DNA of 64,000 nt from CALMEC01 sp964531025. GTDB lineage: Bacteria; Actinomycetota; Thermoleophilia; Miltoncostaeales; Miltoncostaeaceae. Below, in pieces: positions 25,672 through 34,189 of this stretch. The notes beneath the pieces were generated by a model. That model saw nothing but the letters and a program-made list of their open reading frames with translations, had not been told where the DNA came from and did no database searches. How positions within the stretch are numbered: the stretch's first letter is position 1; each line of letters opens with the position of its first letter. The stretch is from contig CAZHDY010000001.1 in assembly GCA_964531025.1 (NCBI GenBank), positions 1,488,001 through 1,552,000 of the forward strand, in the 5' to 3' direction. A program made the translations under genes and the position numbers.

Positions 25672-26777
25672 GCGATACCCGGATACCGATGGTGGATCTG
25701 GCGGCACAGCACGCGGAGGTCGCCGACCGTGTGGCCACCGGGTGGTCGGCGGTGCTCGCCGCCACCGCCTTCGCGGGCGGACCGGATGTGGAGGCATTCG
25801 AGGCGGAGTACGCCACATACGCTGAGGCGGCGCACTGCGTCGGTGTTGCCAGCGGTACCGACGCGATCGAGCTGATCGTCCGGGGGCTGGGGATCGGTGC
25901 GGGCGACGAGGTCATCCTGCCGGCCAACACCTTCATCGCCACGGCCGAGGCCGTTGTCCGTGCGGGCGCGGACGTGGTGCTCGTCGATTGTTCGGATGAC
26001 ACGCTGCTGATCGATCCCGCCCGCGTCGAGGCGGCCATCACCGGCCGGACCCGCGCGATCATCGGCGTGGACCTCTACGGGCAGATCGCTCCGTTCGAGG
26101 ATCTCGCTGAGGTCATCGGATCTCGCGACATCCTCTTGCTCGAGGACGCGGCCCAGTCCCAGGGTGCTCGCCGCAACGGCCGGCGCATCGGTCACGGCGT
26201 ACGCGCCGCGGCGACCAGCTTCTACCCGGGAAAGAACCTCGGCGCATACGGCGACGCGGGTGCCGTCGTGACCGACGACGGGGAACTTGCCGAGACGATG
26301 CGGGCGATGTCTCGCCACGGTGGGCTTCGCCGTTATGAGCACGACATCTTCGGGTTCAACTCACGGCTCGACACGGTTCAGGCGGTTGTGCTGCGCGCCA
26401 AGCTGGAGCGCCTCGACGGCTGGAACGACGCACGTCGCGCCGCGGCCACGCGGTACGAGGAACTGCTCGGTGATCTCGATGCGGTTCGCACACCGGTGAT
26501 CGCGGAGGGCAACGAGCACGTGTGGCACCTGTACGTGGTCCGGGTCTCCGATCGGGACCGGCTGCTGGCCCACCTCAACGACGCCGGCATCGGCGCCGCC
26601 ATCCACTACCCGAATCCCATCCACCGTACCGGGGCGTTCGGCCACCTGCCTGTTGCTCCCGGAACGCTGCCGGTGGCGGAGGAATCGGCGACGGAACTCC
26701 TGTCACTGCCGATCCACCCGCACCTCACCGCGGAGCAGCAGGAGCGGATCGCGGCCGAACTGAGGAAGGCACTGTGA
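25668..26777 (+). CDS. DegT/DnrJ/EryC1 aminotransferase, second copy (WbpE-like)
   Basis: A 369-residue PLP-dependent aminotransferase beginning MSDTRIPMVDLAAQH. It has GDEVILPANTFIATAEAV, LLEDAAQSQGA and the PLP-lysine motif SFYPGKNLGAYGDAGA. WbpE-type enzymes convert a 3-keto UDP-sugar uronate to the 3-amino form. The next gene is a WbpD-like acetyltransferase and a WbpB-like dehydrogenase lies upstream, so B-E-D functions for a 2,3-diacetamido sugar are all present. The start and stop both overlap neighbours (ATGA and GTGA). Confidence 0.9.
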   Translation: MSDTRIPMVDLAAQHAEVADRVATGWSAVLAATAFAGGPDVEAFEAEYATYAEAAHCVGVASGTDAIELIVRGLGIGAGDEVILPANTFIATAEAVVRAGADVVLVDCSDDTLLIDPARVEAAITGRTRAIIGVDLYGQIAPFEDLAEVIGSRDILLLEDAAQSQGARRNGRRIGHGVRAAATSFYPGKNLGAYGDAGAVVTDDGELAETMRAMSRHGGLRRYEHDIFGFNSRLDTVQAVVLRAKLERLDGWNDARRAAATRYEELLGDLDAVRTPVIAEGNEHVWHLYVVRVSDRDRLLAHLNDAGIGAAIHYPNPIHRTGAFGHLPVAPGTLPVAEESATELLSLPIHPHLTAEQQERIAAELRKAL

Positions 26778-27367
26778 GCGTCAACGAGGGTGTGTTCGTC
26801 CACCCGAAGGGTCTCTGCGAAAGCGACGAGGTCGGACCGGGTACGCGTGTGTGGGCGTTCGCCCACATCCTTCCGGGCGCCGTCGTCGGTGCCGGATGCA
26901 ACGTCTGCGACCACGCGTTCATCGAGACCGGCGCGCGGCTCGGGGACAACGTGACCGTGAAGAACGCCGTGCTCGTCTGGGACGGGGTGACCGTCGAGGA
27001 CGACGTGTTCCTGGGACCCGCGATGGTGTTCACCAACGATTTCACTCCGCGGGCGACGGTGAAGAAGTCGGGCGACGACCTGACGCCGACGACGGTCCGT
27101 CAGGGCGCCACGATCGGTGCGAATGCGACGATCGTCTGCGGCATCACGATCGGCCGTCACGCGTTCGTCGCGGCCGGAGCGGTCGTCCACCGCGATGTGC
27201 CGGATCATGCGCTGATGGTCGGTGTGCCCGCCCGTCAGCGGGGTTGGGCGTGCTTCTGCGGCCATGGGCTGGACGCCGACCTGACCTGTACCGACTGCGG
27301 GCGACGGTTCCAGGAGGAGCCCGACGGGCTGCGCCCGATCGATGATGGGGAGACGAACGTCCGATAA
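26774..27367 (+). CDS. WbpD-like N-acetyltransferase with C-terminal zinc-ribbon-like tail
   Basis: A 197-residue hexapeptide-repeat acetyltransferase (left-handed beta-helix, residues about 5-155). VFTNDFTPRA is typical of the WbpD/WlbB group, which acetylates the 3-amino group of UDP-2-acetamido-3-amino sugars. The tail carries two cysteine pairs, CFC and CTDC, resembling a small zinc ribbon seen in many members. GTG start within the GTGA overlap. It ends the nucleotide-sugar block; the following AMP-ligase starts 40 bp later. Confidence 0.9.
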   Translation: MSVNEGVFVHPKGLCESDEVGPGTRVWAFAHILPGAVVGAGCNVCDHAFIETGARLGDNVTVKNAVLVWDGVTVEDDVFLGPAMVFTNDFTPRATVKKSGDDLTPTTVRQGATIGANATIVCGITIGRHAFVAAGAVVHRDVPDHALMVGVPARQRGWACFCGHGLDADLTCTDCGRRFQEEPDGLRPIDDGETNVR

Positions 27368-27407
27368 GGAGTCTTGACCGCCGTCCGCCCGACGGAAGCA
27401 CTGCCGC

Positions 27408-28994
27408 ATGCACATAAACCTCCATCACCTCATCACCGACGGCGCCGCCGAGCATCCGGACCGGGTCGCCCTGGCCACCCGCGACGAGGCGCTCACCTAC
27501 CGTGAGCTTGCTGCGCGGACCGTGGCGGTCGGCCGTCTCCTCCGTGATCTCATCGACGGTCCCGGCGACCGAGTGGGGCTCTACCTCGACAAGCGCGTCG
27601 ATACGGTGACCACCGCATTCGGCGCATCCGTCGCCGGCGGAGTCATCGTGCCGGTCAACCCGATCCTGCGGCCCCGTCAGGTCCGTCACATCCTGGCCGA
27701 CTGCGGAGCCCGCGTCCTCGTCACGTCGCGCGGGCGTCTCGACGATCTGGACGAGGTGCTCGGCGACTGTCCGGACCTGCGTCACATCGTCGTGGTCGAT
27801 GCATCGACGTCCGAGCTCGCGGACGGCGATCCCGTGGCCGGTGGGGCGACCCTCGTCGGTTGGGATGCCGTGCCCGAGACCGTCGACCCGGCGGACGTGC
27901 CGGACTCCGGGGTCATCGACGTCGACATGGCCGCCATCCTCTACACGTCGGGCAGCACGGGTTCCCCGAAGGGTGTCGTGCTGACCCACCGGAACATGCT
28001 CGCCGGGGCGGCCAGCGTCGCCACCTATCTGCGTCACACCGAGCACGACGTCATCCTGGCGGCCCTACCGCTCAGCTTCGATGCCGGATTCAGCCAGCTG
28101 ACCACGGCGTTCATCGCGGGCGCGCAGGTGGTGCTCATCAACTACCTTCTCCCCGGTGACGTGGTGAAGGCATGTCAGCGTCACGGTGTGACCGCATTGA
28201 CCTGCGTGCCGCCGCTGTGGAACCAGATCGCATCGGCGAAGTGGTCCGAGGAGGCCGCGTCCGGTCTGCGGTACTTCGCCAACACGGGCGGCCGGATGCC
28301 ACGCGCCACGCTGACCCGTCTCCGGGAGCTCTTCCCGCAGGCGTCGCCCTATCTGATGTACGGGCTGACGGAGGCATTCCGTTCGACGTATCTCGATCCC
28401 TCCGAGGTCGACCGACGTCCGGATTCCATCGGCAAGGCGATCCCCAACGCCGAGGTCGTCGTCATGCGGCCGGACGGCACGCGCTGTGACCCGGACGAGC
28501 CGGGCGAGCTCGTGCACCGCGGCGCCCTCGTCGCGCTCGGATACTGGAACGATCCGGAGCGCACCGCTGAGCGCTTCCGCGTCGTTCCCGGCACCGACAC
28601 GTCCTGGCGCGCTCCCGAGATGGCCGTGTGGTCCGGCGACGCGGTGAGGATGGACGACGAGGGATTCCTGTACTTCGTCGGGCGCAACGACGAGATGATC
28701 AAGACGTCCGGCTACCGGGTGAGCCCCACCGAGATCGAGGAGGCGGCCCACGACACCGGGCTGGTGGTCGAGGCGGTCGCCCTCGGTGTCGAGGACGAGC
28801 AGATCGGCCAGCGCATCGCCCTGGTCGTGACCGGACGCGCACCGGATCTGACGCCTGAGGCGGTGATCGAGGAGATCCGTCGTTCGGTGCCCGCCTACAT
28901 GGTCCCGCACCGGGTCGTCATCGTCGACGAGATCCCGCGATCACCCAACGGCAAGCTCGACCGCGTCAGCGTCGCGGCGGAGCACGGACGATGA
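27408..28994 (+). CDS. AMP-forming acyl/aminoacyl ligase, exosortase-A-cluster type
   Basis: A 528-residue adenylate-forming enzyme that activates a carboxylic acid as AMP ester, probably for loading on the carrier protein encoded nearby. Motifs: YTSGSTGSPKG (P-loop, residues 179-189), YGLTEAF, GRNDEMIKTSGYRVSP and the C-terminal catalytic lysine Lys516 in NGKLDR. The gene order ligase, PLP decarboxylase, carrier protein, asparagine-synthase-like protein matches the set known beside exosortase A in Gram-negative exopolysaccharide loci (TIGR03098/TIGR03099 families). The substrate is unknown. The stop overlaps the decarboxylase start by ATGA. Confidence 0.88.
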   Translation: MHINLHHLITDGAAEHPDRVALATRDEALTYRELAARTVAVGRLLRDLIDGPGDRVGLYLDKRVDTVTTAFGASVAGGVIVPVNPILRPRQVRHILADCGARVLVTSRGRLDDLDEVLGDCPDLRHIVVVDASTSELADGDPVAGGATLVGWDAVPETVDPADVPDSGVIDVDMAAILYTSGSTGSPKGVVLTHRNMLAGAASVATYLRHTEHDVILAALPLSFDAGFSQLTTAFIAGAQVVLINYLLPGDVVKACQRHGVTALTCVPPLWNQIASAKWSEEAASGLRYFANTGGRMPRATLTRLRELFPQASPYLMYGLTEAFRSTYLDPSEVDRRPDSIGKAIPNAEVVVMRPDGTRCDPDEPGELVHRGALVALGYWNDPERTAERFRVVPGTDTSWRAPEMAVWSGDAVRMDDEGFLYFVGRNDEMIKTSGYRVSPTEIEEAAHDTGLVVEAVALGVEDEQIGQRIALVVTGRAPDLTPEAVIEEIRRSVPAYMVPHRVVIVDEIPRSPNGKLDRVSVAAEHGR

Positions 28995-30226
28995 GCGCAC
29001 CCCTGTCGCACTTCGGAACGCATGACGGAGAGCTCGCCGTCGGCGGCGTGCCGGTCTCGCTCCTGGCGGACCGTGTGGGCTCGACGCCCTTCTTCGCCTA
29101 CGATCGCGACCTCATCACATGCCGGGTCGCCGAGCTGCGCGCGGCGATGCCGTCGTCGCTCCGCCTGAGCTACGCGATGAAGGCCAACCCCTTCCCCGCG
29201 GTCGTGCAGCATCTGGCCGGGCTGGTCGACAAGATCGACGTCGCGTCGGTCGGCGAGATGGGTGTCGCTCTCGACACGGTGATCGCACCGCAATCCGTCA
29301 GCTTCGCCGGACCCGGGAAGACCCCAGACGAGGTCCGCCGCGCGGTCGCCGCGGGTATCCAGATCGAACTCGAATCGGAGACCGAGGCGGAGCGTGTCGC
29401 GAGTGCAGGCGAGGAACTCGGCGTGCGACCGCGGGTCGCGATCCGGGTCAATCCGGACTTCGCCGTGAAGGGATCCGGCATGCGCATGGGCGGGGGGCCG
29501 CAGCAGTTCGGTATCGACAGCGAAGAGGTCCCCGCTCTCGTGCGTCGTCTCCAGGACCGGGATCTCGATCTTCTGGGCTTCCACGTGTTCGCCGGCTCGC
29601 AGAACCTCAGCGCGTCGGTCATCGCCGAGGCGCAGGAGCGCACCGTCGAGCTCGCTCTGCGGCTGGCCGAGCATCTCCCGGAGCCTCTGCGTTACCTCAA
29701 CATCGGTGGCGGATTCGGCATCCCGTACTCCGACAGGGACACGCCGCTCGATCTCGACGCGGTCGGCTCGTCACTCGCCGAGCTCCTCCGGACGACCGGA
29801 CCACGCATGCCGGAGGCCGAGATCGTCCTCGAGCTCGGTCGCTACATCGTGGGTGAGTCCGGCGTCTACCTGACGCGGGTCATCGATGTGAAGCGGTCAC
29901 GCGGGCGTCTGTACGCTGTCGTCGACGGCGGTATGCATCACCAGTTGGCGGCTTCCGGCAACTTCGGCCAGGTGATACGCAGGAACTACCCCATCGCACT
30001 GGCGAACCGCCTCGGCGACTCGGGTGCCGATGAGCCGGTCACCGTCGTGGGATGTCTCTGCACCCCTCTGGATCTGCTCGGCGCAGACGTCGATCTCCCC
30101 GCGCCGCGCATCGGTGATCTTGTCGCCATCATGCAGGCCGGGGCCTACGGCGCCACCGCCAGCCCAAGCGCGTTCCTCTCGCACCCTCCCGCAGCGGAGG
30201 TGCTCGTCACCGGAAGGACACCATGA
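28991..30226 (+). CDS. PLP-dependent amino-acid decarboxylase, exosortase-A-cluster type
   Basis: A 411-residue fold-III PLP enzyme of the Orn/DAP/Arg decarboxylase superfamily. Lys64 in YAMKANP should bind PLP. NIGGGFGIPY binds its phosphate, ELGRYIVGESG follows, and the active-site cysteines are Cys355/Cys357 in GCLCTPLD with QAGAYGATASP near the end. The length and the C-x-C-TPLD form fit the family found with exosortase A loci (TIGR03099). It probably decarboxylates an amino acid, possibly one tethered to the carrier protein made by the next gene (inference). Both ends overlap neighbours by ATGA. Confidence 0.88.
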   Translation: MSAPLSHFGTHDGELAVGGVPVSLLADRVGSTPFFAYDRDLITCRVAELRAAMPSSLRLSYAMKANPFPAVVQHLAGLVDKIDVASVGEMGVALDTVIAPQSVSFAGPGKTPDEVRRAVAAGIQIELESETEAERVASAGEELGVRPRVAIRVNPDFAVKGSGMRMGGGPQQFGIDSEEVPALVRRLQDRDLDLLGFHVFAGSQNLSASVIAEAQERTVELALRLAEHLPEPLRYLNIGGGFGIPYSDRDTPLDLDAVGSSLAELLRTTGPRMPEAEIVLELGRYIVGESGVYLTRVIDVKRSRGRLYAVVDGGMHHQLAASGNFGQVIRRNYPIALANRLGDSGADEPVTVVGCLCTPLDLLGADVDLPAPRIGDLVAIMQAGAYGATASPSAFLSHPPAAEVLVTGRTP

Positions 30227-30498
30227 CCGATCGAACCACCGCAACTCCCGAACTGCTGTCGCAGGTCCGTGATCTGATCGTCGAAACGCTGGAGATCCCG
30301 CACCGCGCCGATCAGCTGGATGCCGGCACGGAACTCCTCGGCGACATCCCCGAGCTCGACTCCATGGCCGTGCTCAACGTCCTGACGGCGATCGAGGATC
30401 GGTTCGACTTCGTGATCGACGACGATGAGTTCTCGGGCGAGATCTTCGAGACGCTGGGTTCGCTGACGGAGTTCGTCGCGGCCAAGTTGAACGCCTGA
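30223..30498 (+). CDS. Acyl carrier protein-like phosphopantetheine carrier
   Basis: A 91-residue four-helix carrier. The attachment serine is Ser47 in ELDSMAVLNVL, and the rest is acidic as expected. The start overlaps the decarboxylase stop by ATGA. It is dedicated by position to the ligase/decarboxylase module. It is the only carrier protein in the window, as the fatty-acid operon at 57-62 kb lacks one. No phosphopantetheinyl transferase is seen nearby. Confidence 0.9.
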   Translation: MTDRTTATPELLSQVRDLIVETLEIPHRADQLDAGTELLGDIPELDSMAVLNVLTAIEDRFDFVIDDDEFSGEIFETLGSLTEFVAAKLNA

Positions 30499-30503
30499 TC
30501 CCG

Positions 30504-32261
30504 ATGTGCGCCTGGATCGCAGACCGCCCCGGGTTCGCCGCGGTCACGTGGGGGCCCGAGGGGTCCGACGCTCCGGTCGATCCACGGGATCACGTGCGGT
30601 TCGATCGATTCGAGCCGGACACGCATCACGCGCCCGGGCTTCTGCTCGTCACATGGGGCACACCCGCTCCGGCCGGTGACCGGCCCGTCGCCCTGGGGAA
30701 CGTGGCACGTGGTCCGAGCGGTCCGCTGACCGACGACGAGATCCAGGTCCTGTTCGACGGTCCCGGCCTCCGCGGAGTCCTTCCTCCGTTCGCAGCCGTT
30801 CGGCTCGGAGACGACGGTGTCCGGGTGGTCCGTGATTTCATGGGTTTTCACCAGATCTATCGGGTCACGGGACCCGGTTGGAACGCGGTCTCGACGTCAG
30901 CGGGTGTTCTCGCGTCGATGTCGGGAGGCGGTCTGGACCGCAACGGGCTCCTCCTCCAGTCGCTTCTCGGCTGGCAACTCGGAGACCGGACCGTCTTCTG
31001 GGGCGTCCGGACGGTGTCGTCCATGTCCACACGGCTGCGTGGCGGCGAGGTCCGAGAGGATCCCGATTCCGGCCCGGAAACCGTGGCTCGCGGAGCCACG
31101 GAAGCGGTTCACCGCTGTGCCGACGTGCTTCGCGAGATCCTCACCCAGATGACGGACGAGGGCGACGACCTGAGCCTCCAGCTGACAGGGGGCCAGGACT
31201 CGCGCATCCTGTTGAGCGCCGTCCCGCCGGAGCGACGCCGGTCGTTGCACGCGATCACCGTGGGCATCCCGGGTGACCCGGACGTCGATATCGCGGCCGC
31301 GATCTGCGAGCGCTACGGCATGCGTCATCACGTGGAGTGGTTCAGCGGGATCGAAGATCTGGATCCGGCGGAGGCCTTCGACATGTGCGTCCGGGCCGCC
31401 CGCCGGGTCGAGTGCTCGGCGAACCCACTGGCTTTCGCAGCGCTCGACTGGGTTGAGCGGCGCCTGCCCCAAGGTGTCCGCATCTCCGGACTGGGTGGCG
31501 AGGTCGCCCGTGGTTTCTACTATCTGGGCTCGTCACGTGACGTCCCGGTTACACGTCGGCGGACCGACCGCCTGGCGAAATGGCGGATGCTCGTCAACGA
31601 GGCGGTCGAGTCGGAGGCGATCGGCGATCGGATGTGGAACGACGCGCAGAACTTCGCCCGTGGCGAGGTCTACCGATGCCTGAGTGGTTACGGTCTGCCG
31701 TGGCTCCGTGCGACGGACGAGCTCTATCTGAGAGAGCGGATGCGCCGCTGGGCCGGGGTCACCGACACCGCGGTCGCGTGGGATCGAACCGTCGTCAACC
31801 CGATGCTGGACCGGCGGTTCATCGACGAAGTGACCGCTTTGCCGCCGGAGGAGAAGTACGCGTCGCGGTTCCTTGCGCGGCTACAGCTGGAGCTGGACCC
31901 GGATCTCGCGCGTATGCCCCTCGACGGCCGGCCCGCCCCCGTCGCCTATATCGCCCCGCGCGGTGTCCAGCGGGTACGGGGCCTCGTCCTCATGGCACGC
32001 CGTGCACAGCGCAAGGCGATGCAACGCATCCGGCGGGTGGATCGTCCGGCGGCCGGAACGGAGGTGCTCGCCGACCTCGTGACGCGTCACATCCGCGCAA
32101 ATCCCGCTGCGGTCGAGGGGGTGGTCGCGAACGGGCTGATCTCCGAGGCCTGGTTGGCCGACGTGGTCCGCGGTGATCGTGATCCGTCGCCTGGATCGCT
32201 GGCCTTCGTCGTGAACCTCGTCGCGGCGCTCGACGCCACCGTGGACGACCGGAGCCTCTGA
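30504..32261 (+). CDS. Asparagine-synthase-like ATP-dependent amide ligase
   Basis: A 585-residue AsnB-related protein. The synthetase domain has the pyrophosphate loop LTGGQDSR at residues 227-234 and WDRTVVNPMLDRRF. The N-terminal Ntn glutaminase-like domain begins MCAW instead of MCGI and lacks the usual glycine-rich follow-up, so glutamine hydrolysis is doubtful. Such proteins (lasso cyclases, beta-lactam synthetases and the exosortase-cluster amidotransferases) often only adenylate a carboxylate and join it to an amine. It starts 5 bp after the carrier-protein stop and closes the locus. It may couple the carrier-bound product to a sugar carboxylate or amine (inference). Confidence 0.85.
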   Translation: MCAWIADRPGFAAVTWGPEGSDAPVDPRDHVRFDRFEPDTHHAPGLLLVTWGTPAPAGDRPVALGNVARGPSGPLTDDEIQVLFDGPGLRGVLPPFAAVRLGDDGVRVVRDFMGFHQIYRVTGPGWNAVSTSAGVLASMSGGGLDRNGLLLQSLLGWQLGDRTVFWGVRTVSSMSTRLRGGEVREDPDSGPETVARGATEAVHRCADVLREILTQMTDEGDDLSLQLTGGQDSRILLSAVPPERRRSLHAITVGIPGDPDVDIAAAICERYGMRHHVEWFSGIEDLDPAEAFDMCVRAARRVECSANPLAFAALDWVERRLPQGVRISGLGGEVARGFYYLGSSRDVPVTRRRTDRLAKWRMLVNEAVESEAIGDRMWNDAQNFARGEVYRCLSGYGLPWLRATDELYLRERMRRWAGVTDTAVAWDRTVVNPMLDRRFIDEVTALPPEEKYASRFLARLQLELDPDLARMPLDGRPAPVAYIAPRGVQRVRGLVLMARRAQRKAMQRIRRVDRPAAGTEVLADLVTRHIRANPAAVEGVVANGLISEAWLADVVRGDRDPSPGSLAFVVNLVAALDATVDDRSL

Positions 32262-32502
32262 GCCGAGGTTCTGTGTCGATGCTGCGGGGGAATCGCCGTC
32301 GGTACAGCGGGCGAAAGGATGTGTTCGTCTGGTCCGACGGCCGCGGCACGTGACCGCAGGGCCACTCACGGTTGCGTCCGTGGTGGGTGGTCCGATGTCC
32401 GGACGGTCGCCGCGATGACAGCTGGCGACGAGATCCTGACCTGACGAGAACCACCCCGTCACATCGCTGTAAACCCCTTGTGGCGAGCGAGCCCCGGCCG
32501 AC

Positions 32503-32530
32503 TTGGATCGAATGAGACGCGTGGTACGCT
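32503..32530 (+). promoter_or_regulatory. Promoter for the beta-helix gene
   Basis: TTGGAT (32503-32508) and TACGCT (32525-32530) are 16 bp apart, about 27 bp upstream of the GTG at 32558, which also has the strong ribosome-binding site GGGAGGG (32546-32552) 5 nt before it. The preceding 240 bp hold no gene or clear terminator. Confidence 0.6.
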
Positions 32531-32557
32531 GGTCCGCGGCTCAATGGGAGGGTACAA

Positions 32558-34168
32558 GTGAGTACACAGTCATGGCGCAACGGGCGCCTGCTTTCGCGCT
32601 GGATGTTGGTCGTTCTGACGGGCATGGTCGCACTGCTTTTCGTCGATCAGGCGACACCAGCGGACACCCGGTCGCTACCGGTGCGCGACGGGGTCGTCAT
32701 CGCATCGAAGACGCAGCCGGCCGCGGTCGTGATCCGTACATCCGATCAACACGTCTACGTCGTCCGGAGCGCGAAGAAGTTTCAGATCGGTTCGCGCGTA
32801 CGTATCGAGGGGACGGTGGAGAACCATCGCCGCTCGGTCGTCGAGCTGTCTGATGGGACGGTCCAGTCCCGTCTCGTGAGGCGTGGTCGCACCGGTTCGT
32901 ACATGCTCGCCGGCTGGGTCATCGGCCGCAACGGCCGGCATGTCGTGGTCTCCGCCGGAACGGGAACGACTGTCGTGCTCACACTGGCCCGGGGCGTGAA
33001 GCCCGCCACGGTCGGAGGCTTCGGGTCGCGACGTGCATTCTCCGTGCGCGTCAACAGCCGCGGACAGGCTGTCGTCACCCGCGTCCGTCGACTGGGTGCG
33101 TCCACACCGAACCGCGCGATTCCGGTCTCCGGCAAGCTGGTCTCGGCTGCGGGCGGCATCTGGCTCTTGGTCGGCGATCGCACGGCGTCGGTCCGCGTGC
33201 GTGCGCGTTTCGGCCGGAACGTCTCCGGAGCCGGCCTTGGGGGATCCGGTGCCCCGGTCACCGCCTGGATCCGTCCCGGCGGTCGCGTCGCCACCCGGGT
33301 GGCTCGCGGACGAACCGTCGGTGTCCCCCCGGGGGCCGGCGGAACGGGTACGACCACCACGCCGCCGGCGACATCACCCACGACTCCGGCCACGCCGGGT
33401 GGTGCGGCTCCGTCGGCAGCGACGACCGGCACCCCCACAGGTGTCGTTCTCGCCCCGTACACGGGGTCGTGCCGGATCACCGCTGCGGGCACGGTGATCG
33501 ACGCGCGGACGATCACGTGTGACATGGTGATCGCGGCGCCCAATGTGAAGATCACACGATCGCGCGTCGTCGGAACGATCACCGTTTCGGATAGCGGAGG
33601 ACTGACGATTTCCGATACCTCCATCGAGGCCGGCAACAAGGTCGGCACCGGCCTGGACGGCGTCAACTTCACCGCGACCCGCCTGCACGTCACCGGTGGC
33701 AACCGGTCGATCAACTGCTTCCGCAACTGCACGGTCGAGTACTCGTACGTCCACGGCCAGATGACCGATTCCACCGGCCAGACCCACGAGTCGGGTATCC
33801 GGGTGGGCTCCTATTCGACGATCCGGTTCAACACGATCGTCTGTGACGCCCCCAACGTCCCGCCGGACGCCGGTTGCTCTGCGTCGCTCACGGGGTACGG
33901 TGACTTCGCCGTCGTCGAGCACGTCCGCGTGGAAGGCAACACGTTCCCGCCGTCGACGGGGGGATACTGCGCATACGGTGGGTCGTCGCCCGGGAAGCCC
34001 TACTCGTCGGGAACGAACAACATCGTCTTCATCAACAACGTGTTCGTTCGCGGAAAGCGAGCGTGTGGCTACTACGGTCCCATCACCTCATTCGACTCCA
34101 GCCGGCCGGGCAATGTCTGGAGTGGTAACAAATGGGATGACGGGTCGCTGGTGCCACCCGCGAACTAG
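32558..34168 (+). CDS. Exported right-handed beta-helix surface protein, long paralogue
   Basis: A 536-residue protein with an N-terminal signal or anchor helix (about residues 14-30), a beta-rich OB-like region, a Thr/Pro/Ala-rich linker (about 265-295) and a C-terminal domain of about 240 residues with parallel beta-helix-type repeats (TITCDM, KITRSRVVG, LTISDTSI, SYVHG, STIRFNTIVCD). Cysteines recur as SINCFRNC and in the region after DAPNVPPDAGC, suggesting disulphides. Such folds bind or cleave polysaccharides; no lyase active site is evident. The C-terminal domain is duplicated, about three quarters identical, in the next gene. Confidence 0.8.
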   Translation: MSTQSWRNGRLLSRWMLVVLTGMVALLFVDQATPADTRSLPVRDGVVIASKTQPAAVVIRTSDQHVYVVRSAKKFQIGSRVRIEGTVENHRRSVVELSDGTVQSRLVRRGRTGSYMLAGWVIGRNGRHVVVSAGTGTTVVLTLARGVKPATVGGFGSRRAFSVRVNSRGQAVVTRVRRLGASTPNRAIPVSGKLVSAAGGIWLLVGDRTASVRVRARFGRNVSGAGLGGSGAPVTAWIRPGGRVATRVARGRTVGVPPGAGGTGTTTTPPATSPTTPATPGGAAPSAATTGTPTGVVLAPYTGSCRITAAGTVIDARTITCDMVIAAPNVKITRSRVVGTITVSDSGGLTISDTSIEAGNKVGTGLDGVNFTATRLHVTGGNRSINCFRNCTVEYSYVHGQMTDSTGQTHESGIRVGSYSTIRFNTIVCDAPNVPPDAGCSASLTGYGDFAVVEHVRVEGNTFPPSTGGYCAYGGSSPGKPYSSGTNNIVFINNVFVRGKRACGYYGPITSFDSSRPGNVWSGNKWDDGSLVPPAN

Positions 34169-34189
34169 TAGTAACGAGCGATAGACAGC

